DNA of 64,000 nucleotides from JAGPDF01 sp964481735 (GTDB lineage: Bacteria > Acidobacteriota > Thermoanaerobaculia > Multivoradales > JAGPDF01). The translations under genes and the position numbers were made by a program. The stretch is taken from the NCBI GenBank assembly GCA_964481735.1, contig CAYZWR010000002.1:1-64000 (forward strand). The letters run 5' to 3'. Each line of letters begins with the position of its first letter. Within the stretch, counting starts at the first letter, position 1. The notes under the pieces were generated by a model. It ran no database searches and was not told where the DNA came from. It worked only from the letters and a program-made list of their open reading frames with translations. This document shows positions 58,016 to 64,000 of the stretch, in pieces.

Positions 58016-58858
58016 CTACGGGCAGTTGGCGAAGGCGTTGATGTCGGTGATCGCCGGCGCTTGCACGCCGAAGGCGTTGACGTAGGCCTTCGGGTTGACC
58101 CCCGGGACCTCCGGTCGGGTGGTGTCGAACACCAGGATCGTGTAGGCCTGGTTGGTCAGGGCCCCCCCGAAGACCCACCAGTGGCTGTTGATGCCGCACC
58201 CGTTGAGCACCTTGAGCATCACCTCGAAGTTGTCGCTGTCGTAGAACCAGAAGATCGCGGTGTCCTTGGAGGCGACGTGGACGGGATGGCCGTTGCCGCC
58301 GGTGGTCGAGTTCGAGACCCCGAAGATGCCGATCATGAAGCGGTTGTTGAGGCAGACCGTGTCGTCCGCGGGGATCAGGGACGAGAGCCAGAAATATCCG
58401 TTGCACGGCGCGCCGCGCGGCTGGGCGGACGTGCAGTGGACGGCCGTCTGGAACGTGCCGACCTCGATATCGAAGGCGCTGTTGACCAGGATGTAGTGTC
58501 CGGCGGCGAGCGGCAGCGCCTCGAGCTGCGAGGAGCCGACCCCCAGGTCGCCGTCGTCGTCCCCGGCGACCAGGTTGGTCAACGAGCTCGTCGGATTGAA
58601 CGAACCCTGGTAGAGGTGCAGGTAGCCGTCGTAGTCCTGGGAGCCGTAGAAGTAGCAGGTCGAGGCGAACTCGAGGTCGAACTCCTGGACATGGTAGTGG
58701 ACGACGGAACCGAGACCGGGGCCGCCCCCCGAGGGGCGCTGGAAGGTCGGGCTCGCGGGCGTGGTCTTGCCGAGGAAGGTCTGCGCGAAGTTGGCCGAAG
58801 CGGCCACCGGCCCCAGCAGGAGAGCGAACCCGGTACAGCACAACGCACGACGTAACAC
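58016..58858 (-). CDS. Secreted protein of unknown function, IPTL-less
   Basis: This is a 280-residue protein; the GTG at 58858 with AGGAAGG about 10 bases before opens a signal peptide (LRRALCCTGFALLLGPVAASA). An upstream ATG at 58964 would put 35 residues before it. The first half (YGSQDYDGYLHLYQGSFNP, HYILVNSAFDIEVGTFQTAV) looks like a pre-peptidase C-type sandwich; the second half (DTAIFWFYDSDNFEVMLKVL, INSHWWVFGGALTN) is a domain I associate with Acidobacteriota secreted proteins but cannot name. Function unknown. Confidence 0.65.
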   Translation of the reverse strand: MLRRALCCTGFALLLGPVAASANFAQTFLGKTTPASPTFQRPSGGGPGLGSVVHYHVQEFDLEFASTCYFYGSQDYDGYLHLYQGSFNPTSSLTNLVAGDDDGDLGVGSSQLEALPLAAGHYILVNSAFDIEVGTFQTAVHCTSAQPRGAPCNGYFWLSSLIPADDTVCLNNRFMIGIFGVSNSTTGGNGHPVHVASKDTAIFWFYDSDNFEVMLKVLNGCGINSHWWVFGGALTNQAYTILVFDTTRPEVPGVNPKAYVNAFGVQAPAITDINAFANCP

Positions 58859-59007
58859 GGTGACGATGCCTTCCTGCTCGCACCAGGTGGATCTGACGAG
58901 CCGAGCGGCCGGGCGAGCGATGGGGCCGCCGGTTCGCGCCTCGATGGGGTTCTTACAAAACATCTTACTCCCCTCCCGAGGGGGGCGGGGAGACTCCAGG
59001 GACCGGC

Positions 59008-59667
59008 TCATCCGCGCCGGCGCAGGACGTAGACGAAGGCCGGCGGGAAGTTGAGCAGGCTCCAGCTCACCCGGCGGGCTTCGAGCCCGAGCTCCTGGCG
59101 GAGCTCCGCCGGCAGCGGGCACTTCGGGGCATAGGTGAACTGCACGAAGCGGCCACTCGGGCGCAGCACGGCGAGCGCCGCGACCATCAGTCGCTGCTGG
59201 TCCGACCGGTTCATGTTGAGCAGCCCCAGGCCGCTCGCGATCGCGTCCACGCGGCCGACCCGCAGGCCGCGGGAGCGGCGCACCGTCTCGATCAGATCGA
59301 AGGCGTCGGCGCGCGCGATCTCGACCGCCGGAAAACGGGCCGCGAGATGCGCGTGGAGCGCCGGGTTGCGTTCCAGAACCAGCAGGCGCTCGGGCGCGAT
59401 GCCACGGGCCAGCAGCGCTTCGGTCACCACGCCGGTGCCGCCTCCCAGCTCCACCACCGAGCGGGCGCCGCGGCCGCAGGCGGCCGCCATGCGGCGGGCG
59501 AGCTCGCGTCCCGAGGGCGCGAGCGCGGCCATCGATCGCGGCTCGCGCAGCCATTGCCGGAAGAAGCTGAACGCCGCCTCGAAGTCGCTCGACGAGCTGC
59601 CCAGTGGGTCCTGGCGCGAGGAGGTCTCGATGGAGGGAGTCCGCTTGCCCCGCGCCGCGTGCGCCAT
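59008..59667 (-). CDS. SAM-dependent methyltransferase, PmtA-like
   Basis: This 219-residue class I methyltransferase has SVVELGGGTGVVTEALLARG as the SAM loop and RLLVLERNPALHAHL as the acidic motif II. FSFFRQWLREPRSMAALAPSGRELARRM before the SAM site and the end SWSLLNFPPAFVYVLRRRG are like phospholipid N-methyltransferases (PmtA), which convert phosphatidylethanolamine toward phosphatidylcholine. rRNA adenine methyltransferase-like relatives are an alternative. The ATG at 59667 is chosen over an earlier one 8 codons upstream. Confidence 0.7.
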   Translation of the reverse strand: MAHAARGKRTPSIETSSRQDPLGSSSSDFEAAFSFFRQWLREPRSMAALAPSGRELARRMAAACGRGARSVVELGGGTGVVTEALLARGIAPERLLVLERNPALHAHLAARFPAVEIARADAFDLIETVRRSRGLRVGRVDAIASGLGLLNMNRSDQQRLMVAALAVLRPSGRFVQFTYAPKCPLPAELRQELGLEARRVSWSLLNFPPAFVYVLRRRG

Positions 59668-59751
59668 ACCCGCAACTCTGGCGCAAAGCACGGTGCGAGG
59701 AAAGCACCGTCCCGGCGAAAGAGACTAGACTTTCCGGGAAAGGAGCCGCAC

Positions 59752-60246
59752 ATGGGCATCTTCGATTTCGTCAAGGACGCCGGCGCCTCGATCTTCGACA
59801 AGGAGGCCAAGGCGCCCGCCGCGCCGCAGCCGCGCACGCACCAGGTCTCGCCGCAGGAGCTCGAGGCGATGAAGCGCCGCAAGGCGCTCGAGAAGCTCCT
59901 CGGAGAGCTCGCGCTGCAGGTCGAGGAGCTGCGCATCGACGTCGCCGGGACGACGGCGACGGTCCACGGCAAGGTGGACGACCAGGCCGAGCGCGAGAAG
60001 GTGGTGCTGGCGGTCGGCAACGTGGCCGGCATCGCCCGCGTCGACGACCGTCTCGAGACCAAGAAGAAGGAGCCCGAATCGACCCTCCACACCGTGGCGA
60101 GCGGCGACTCGCTCTCCAAGATCGCCAAGAAGCACTACGGCGACGCCAGCAAGTACATGCTGATCTTCACCGCCAACCAGCCGATGCTCAAGGACCCGAA
60201 CAAGATCTACCCCGGCCAGGTGCTGCGCATCCCGCCGCTCGGCTGA
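59752..60246 (+). CDS. kbp: BON-LysM protein (Kbp/YgaU-like)
   Basis: The 164-residue protein has a short N-terminal helix (MGIFDFVKDAGASIFDKE), a BON domain (LQVEELRIDVAGTTATVHGKVDD to GIARVDDRLE) and a LysM domain (STLHTVASGDSLSKIAKKHYGDASKYMLIF to YPGQVLRIPPL). This is the architecture of the cytoplasmic potassium-binding protein Kbp of E. coli. AAAGGAG precedes the ATG. It is not exported, despite the LysM. Confidence 0.9.
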   Translation: MGIFDFVKDAGASIFDKEAKAPAAPQPRTHQVSPQELEAMKRRKALEKLLGELALQVEELRIDVAGTTATVHGKVDDQAEREKVVLAVGNVAGIARVDDRLETKKKEPESTLHTVASGDSLSKIAKKHYGDASKYMLIFTANQPMLKDPNKIYPGQVLRIPPLG

Positions 60247-60339
60247 CGGCCCCCCCTTTCCCAACCCAACGCCGGTCCGGCACCGTCGCGCGGCCCCGCC
60301 GCGCCCGGGTCCGGCCGGCGGCGGGCCGCGCAACTGCTT

Positions 60340-60457
60340 GCCGCATCGATACTTCTCAAGTCCTTGAAGATTTCGAGCGACAATAAGCTTAAATGTGCTA
60401 AGTTCTTTTGTTAGCTGAGCTTTTTTTGACCTAAATCCAAGCTCAAGAGGAGAAACG
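60340..60457 (+). promoter_or_regulatory. AT-rich leader of glutamine synthetase
   Basis: The 110 bases before glnA are strikingly AT-rich for this genome. They include TTGAAG (60364) as a possible -35, an inverted repeat GCTAA/TTAGC (60397-60401, 60411-60415) followed by a run of seven T, and AAGAGGAGA as ribosome site. I cannot fix the exact promoter. The repeat plus T-run could be a weak attenuator or a nitrogen-regulator site. Confidence 0.4.
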
Positions 60458-61894
60458 ATGGAAACGGCGTTGCGCGACTTCCTGGAGATTCCCTACGAGA
60501 AGCTGGAAGAGCTGAACCTGGAGGCGAAGGCGGAACGCCTGGGTCGCAAGGACCCGAGCAAGGTCCAGGAGACGCGCCTGCGCTACCTCACCGACGAACG
60601 GCGCATCAAGGCGGTGACGGTCTGCTTCACCGATCTCGAAGGCCGCCTCCACATGCTCGACTACGACAAGAAGTTCCTCCTCAAGTCGGCCGACAACCTG
60701 ACGTTCGACGGCTCCTCGATCCGCGGTTTCTCGCAGCAGGCCGAGTCCGACCTGCGCCTGTCGATCGACTGGCCTTCCTTCTACTGGCTCCCGGCCGACG
60801 TCTTCGGGCCGGGCAAGGTGCTCGCCTTCGGCGAGGTCCAGGAACGCGACGGCTCGGCCTATCGCGCCGACCTGCGAACGAAGCTCAAGAGCTACACCGA
60901 GAAGCTGTGGGCCAAGGACCAGACCGTGGCCTACGTCTCCAACGAGATCGAGGGTTTCCTCTTCAGGGGCCGCGATGCCGAGCGGCGCTACCCCGAGACC
61001 GGCCAGTTCGAGTTCATCTCGACCGGTGGCTACTATCACTCGCTGCCCGGTGACGCGCTCCGTCAGTTCATCGACAGCGCGGCCGAGGTGCAGCGGGCCA
61101 TGGGATTCGGCAACGAGAAGGACCATCCCGAGGTGGCGCCGTCGCAGTTCGAGATGAACTACAGCTACACCGAGGCGATCGTCGCCGCCGACCAGGTGCA
61201 GCTCTACAAGCTGCTCTCGCGCCAGGTCGCGGCGCGGCTCGACATGACCGCCTGCTTCCTGCCCAAGCCGGTCACCGGAGTCAACGGCAACGGCATGCAC
61301 ACCAACATGTCGCTCGCCCGCAAGGGGAAGAACCTCTTCCACGACAAGAAAGGGGAGGACGGGCTCTCTCCGCTCGGCTGGAGCTACATCCAGCGCATCC
61401 TGGCCAATGCCAACGACCTCTGCCTGATCCTCAACTCCTCGGTCAACTCCTATCGCCGCCTCGACCCCCACTTCGAGGCGCCGAACCAGATCAAGGCGTC
61501 GCCGATCGATCGCGGGTCGATGGTGCGCATCCCGCTCGGCAACGAGAAATCGGCCCGCGTCGAGGTGCGCTCGATCGCGCCGGATGCCAACCCCTACCTG
61601 GCGATCTACGCCCTGCTGCGCACCGGCATCGAGGGGCCGCTCGAGGAGTCGGACAACGATGGCAAGCGGCCGCGGACCCGTTTCCTGCCCGACAACATCT
61701 ACGACGCCACCCGCCTCTTCAAGGCGAGCCGCTGGGCGGTCGAGCTGATGGGCGAGGAGGTGCACGGCAAGTATGCCGATCTCAAGCTCGCCTCGGCGGA
61801 GCGCTGCCCGAAGGCCCTGGGAACCCGCGTCAAGCGGAGCGAGATCCAGTTCCATCACGAGGTCACCAACCAGTATCTCTGGTCGAAGTTCTAG
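60458..61894 (+). CDS. glnA: Glutamine synthetase type I
   Basis: This 478-residue enzyme joins ammonia and glutamate to glutamine. DGSSIRGFSQQAESDLRL is the beta-grasp/latch region, FEMNYSYTEAIVAADQVQLYK the metal-binding glutamates, and PVTGVNGNGMHTNMSLARKG the ATP/glutamate site; APNQIKASPIDRGSMVRIP and SARVEVRSIAPDANPYLAIYAL follow. EQRFVP-type and adenylylation-loop motifs of GlnA I-beta are not evident, so control may differ. It stands alone after an AT-rich promoter region and before a strong hairpin. Confidence 0.9.
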   Translation: METALRDFLEIPYEKLEELNLEAKAERLGRKDPSKVQETRLRYLTDERRIKAVTVCFTDLEGRLHMLDYDKKFLLKSADNLTFDGSSIRGFSQQAESDLRLSIDWPSFYWLPADVFGPGKVLAFGEVQERDGSAYRADLRTKLKSYTEKLWAKDQTVAYVSNEIEGFLFRGRDAERRYPETGQFEFISTGGYYHSLPGDALRQFIDSAAEVQRAMGFGNEKDHPEVAPSQFEMNYSYTEAIVAADQVQLYKLLSRQVAARLDMTACFLPKPVTGVNGNGMHTNMSLARKGKNLFHDKKGEDGLSPLGWSYIQRILANANDLCLILNSSVNSYRRLDPHFEAPNQIKASPIDRGSMVRIPLGNEKSARVEVRSIAPDANPYLAIYALLRTGIEGPLEESDNDGKRPRTRFLPDNIYDATRLFKASRWAVELMGEEVHGKYADLKLASAERCPKALGTRVKRSEIQFHHEVTNQYLWSKF

Positions 61895-61921
61895 CTCCGC
61901 CGGCACTTGGCGTCGCCCGCT

Positions 61922-61960
61922 CGTCCGTGGCGGCACCCCGCAGGGGGTGCCTCACGGACG
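61922..61960 (+). terminator. Two-tier hairpin terminator after glnA
   Basis: An 8-base stem GGCACCCC/GGGGTGCC with a 4-base loop is closed, across a small internal loop, by a second 8-base stem CGTCCGTG/CACGGACG. It begins 28 bases after the glnA stop. No T-tract. Confidence 0.6.
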
Positions 61961-62082
61961 GCCTGCGGGGTAGGGCCCGCGGGATCCGCCCCCACCGTCG
62001 GGGCGGTGCCGCACTGCGGCAAAGTGTCCTAGAGTTCCCGTGGGGCCCGATGTCCGGACCCCTCCGCGGTCAGGAGAACTCC

Positions 62083-62442
62083 ATGACGACCACTCTTCCC
62101 CACCGTCGCCCGGCGAAGCTCTGGATGCTCTCGCTGGTCGCGCTCGCCGCTTGCCTCACCGCCGGGGCGCTGCTCGCCGCCACGCCGGCGCCGGTCGCCC
62201 CGCTCGCCACCGAGGAGCAGCAGATCGACGGCTTCACGGTGCGCGAGGGCTACGATCAGGTCGGACACACGTTCGCCGATCAGCCGGCCCCCGACACCAC
62301 CGCCTGCCTGCAGCTCTGCCGTGACAACGAGCGCTGTCTCGCCTTCACCTTCGAGGTCAAGCGCGAGCTCTGCCATCTCAAGGACACTCCGAACCTGATG
62401 CGCCCGGCGCCCGGCAAGGTGACCGGCACGCGCAGCAAGTAG
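62083..62442 (+). CDS. Secreted PAN/apple-domain protein
   Basis: The 119-residue protein has a signal or anchor segment (WMLSLVALAACLTAGALLAAT) and one PAN_4-type domain with FTVREGYDQVG, TTACLQLCRDNERCLAFTFEV and RELCHLKDTPN. The four cysteines should form two disulfides. PAN domains bind proteins or sugars outside the cell. CAGGAG precedes the ATG. An in-frame upstream extension lacks a start with a ribosome site. Confidence 0.75.
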   Translation: MTTTLPHRRPAKLWMLSLVALAACLTAGALLAATPAPVAPLATEEQQIDGFTVREGYDQVGHTFADQPAPDTTACLQLCRDNERCLAFTFEVKRELCHLKDTPNLMRPAPGKVTGTRSK

Positions 62443-62486
62443 TCGATTCGGAAAGCCGGCGCGCCGAGCCAGGCGGCCGAGGCTCC

Positions 62487-63521
62487 CTAGGGGAAGACGT
62501 CCGACCAGACCCAGGGGTCGCCCGTCTCGAAGCCGTTCCTGAAGATGTCCGGGTCGAGCTCGAACGCGATCGCTCCCGGCGCCCAGGAGATCGCGAGCGG
62601 CGTCGCCCCCGGCCCGTCCAGCCAGCTCGCCGCGCTGTCGAAGGCGAGCGGTGACGACCCGCCCAGCGGGGCGTCCGGCCGGATCGGGAGATGCACCACC
62701 AGCAGATCCCCCGGCACGACGTTGAAGCTGTCGTCGGGCGAGACGAAGTCGATCTGCAGCTTGTTCGCGGCCGGATAGGTGACGGTGAGATTCGCCACGC
62801 CGTGGCGCGGATCGCTGGTCACCGTCGGCAGTCCTGCCGCGATCGCCGGATCGTAGGTCATCACCACCCGCCCCTGCTCGAGCGCGAAGGGCTCGCTGGT
62901 GCCGATCTCGATCGTCGCGCCGGAGCCCGGCTGCACGCGGCCACCGTCGACCTCGACCGCGAGCGGCGTCGCGGGCGAGCGGATCTGGAGCGTGCCCTCG
63001 CGCGGCTGGAGCTCGATCGGATCGTCCTCGACATCGGTCAGGAACGACTGCAGCCCGTCGATCGTCACGGCGTACGAGCTGCCCGGCGCCAGCCCGGCTT
63101 CGAGCGTGACGTAGAGCACGCCGAAGATCCCGTCGTCGCGGTTGATCGTCGCCGAACCCGAATCGAAGTCGGCGACGATCGTCTGGGTCAGCGGGTCGAA
63201 GTCGAAGGAACCGATCACATCCCCCTCGCGGCTGAAGATCAGCCCGCCGTCGAAGGAGGCGATCGGCGTCGTGGAGCCCAGAGGAGCCACGCCGCCCCCC
63301 GGAGTGGTCACGGTCGAGGCGCGACCGCGGCGCACCGGCCGAGGCGCGTAGGTGCGCAGGATGATCGCCGTCTGGGCGCCCGGCGCTCCGATGGCATCGC
63401 CGACCCGCAGCACCAGGGGATCGACCGCCGCCACCGGCGCGCCCGGCAGCAGGAGGATGGCGCTGGCGAGCAGCGCCCCCCGCATGCCGCCAGAACTGCC
63501 GCTCCCACCGGACCTGATCAT
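62487..63521 (-). CDS. Secreted cohesin-like domain protein
   Basis: This is a 344-residue protein; the ATG at 63521 has GGAGG before it. A signal peptide (ALLASAILLLPGAPVAA) leads to two beta-sandwich regions that resemble cohesin modules: VDPLVLRVGDAIGAPGAQTAIIL opens the first, and GATIEIGTSEPFALEQGRVVMTYDPAIA with DDSFNVVPGDLLVVHLPIRPD the second. The end IFRNGFETGDPWVWS is a variant of the FESGD tail. A role in surface protein assembly is possible but not shown. Confidence 0.65.
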   Translation of the reverse strand: MIRSGGSGSSGGMRGALLASAILLLPGAPVAAVDPLVLRVGDAIGAPGAQTAIILRTYAPRPVRRGRASTVTTPGGGVAPLGSTTPIASFDGGLIFSREGDVIGSFDFDPLTQTIVADFDSGSATINRDDGIFGVLYVTLEAGLAPGSSYAVTIDGLQSFLTDVEDDPIELQPREGTLQIRSPATPLAVEVDGGRVQPGSGATIEIGTSEPFALEQGRVVMTYDPAIAAGLPTVTSDPRHGVANLTVTYPAANKLQIDFVSPDDSFNVVPGDLLVVHLPIRPDAPLGGSSPLAFDSAASWLDGPGATPLAISWAPGAIAFELDPDIFRNGFETGDPWVWSDVFP

Positions 63522-63692
63522 CGGCACCTCCGGAATCACTCTACGGAATCGAACCGGCACGGGCAACCGGACCTGCCGGGCAGATCCGCCCGCCTACTGG
63601 ATTCAGACAGTCGATCCGGTCGACCGGAACAGCCGGCCGGGATGTTCCGCCGCCAGCTCCTGGCTGTCTCACTCCGCGTTCCGACTCCGACG

Positions 63693-64000
63693 ATGCGCTC
63701 CCCGACCCGCTGGGCCTCGACCTCCTGCTTCCTCGGGCTGCTCGTTGCCCTGGCCGCGCCGACGGCCTTGCGCGCCGAAGCCCCCGCGGACGGCTGCGGC
63801 GCCGCGGACCGCCTGGCCGGCCGGCTGGCGACCGGCCGCGGCGGGGCGGCGCCGGCACTGGCGCTCCTCACCGATGGCCAGGTGCTCTCCGAGGGCGCCG
63901 TCTGGAACAGCCCGGGCGCGGTGCCGCTCGGCGCCGCCGAGCGCCTCGCCTTCGACCTCGGGGACGCGCTGCCGCTGCGCGCCCTGCTCCTGCAGGCCGA
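63693..64000 (+). CDS. Secreted protein, 3' end cut by window edge
   Basis: An open frame runs from ATG 63693 to the last base without a stop (102 codons seen). It begins with a signal peptide (CFLGLLVALAAPTALRAE). The visible mature part (GCGAADRLAGRLATGRG, LALLTDGQVLSEGAVWNS, RLAFDLGDALPLRALLL) is not assignable to a family. An in-frame ATG at 63642 would add 17 residues. The 171-base region before it holds no other gene that I can see. Confidence 0.6.
   Translation, partial: MRSPTRWASTSCFLGLLVALAAPTALRAEAPADGCGAADRLAGRLATGRGGAAPALALLTDGQVLSEGAVWNSPGAVPLGAAERLAFDLGDALPLRALLLQA

Overview
The window is a high-GC, densely coded stretch of a Gram-negative bacterial chromosome. The best guess is an Acidobacteriota (Thermoanaerobaculia/Holophagae-like) genome assembled into a scaffold. 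A run of exactly 100 N at 53709-53808 marks an assembly join. The guess rests on a TonB-dependent receptor and outer-membrane barrel proteins, secreted proteins with IPTL-type C-terminal sorting tails, secreted proteins ending in an FESGD/FETGD motif, futalosine-type menaquinone synthesis (mqnC), and a MamK-like actin. No tRNA, rRNA, CRISPR, insertion sequence or prophage was seen. Gene order looks like an ordinary chromosome with many short operons.

Layout. 0-5 kb: a secreted zinc peptidase-like protein, then a compact plus-strand run of acpS, an acyl-CoA/ACP synthetase, an acyl carrier protein, a Kbl-type alpha-oxoamine synthase and a small protein; an NADP-dependent reductase follows. 5.8-14 kb: WG-repeat protein, two-CW protein, an epimerase fused to an RsbR-like domain, a PNPOx-like protein, two NmrA-type proteins, a glycine-rich IPTL protein and a GT87-like membrane protein. 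14-21 kb: DUF4403 protein, TonB receptor, thioesterase, acetyltransferase, hydrolase, DDAH-like enzyme. 21-26 kb: a gliding-type ABC operon (ATPase, permease, GldG-like, DUF4340). 26-36 kb: IPTL proteins, a phosphomutase-like enzyme, a minizincin, a lipoprotein, an Hsp15-like S4 protein, an ArsC-family selenoprotein with an in-frame UGA, fumarase and a LonB-like protease. 36-43 kb: rnhA, carB, a glycosyltransferase, a four-S1-domain protein and a DUF2235 hydrolase. 43.9-47.3 kb: amidase, MamK-like actin and PilZ/AMIN protein. 47-64 kb: DoxX, ECF sigma/anti-sigma pair, chorismatase, short receiver, phosphatase, DprE2/DprE1-like pair, gap, M23 peptidase, CSLREA beta-helix protein, mqnC, secreted protein, methyltransferase, BON-LysM protein, glutamine synthetase, PAN protein, cohesin-like protein and a truncated secreted protein.

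How parts work together. The first operon has everything needed to load an acyl group on a dedicated carrier protein and condense it with an amino acid, as in bacterial sphingolipid pathways, although the condensing enzyme reads as Kbl. The amidase/MamK/PilZ-AMIN set looks like a cytoskeleton-linked peptidoglycan-remodelling module. The most striking single item is at 30433-30780, where two open stretches in one frame are separated only by a TGA lying in a U-x-x-C redox motif, followed at a suitable distance by a small SECIS-like hairpin.
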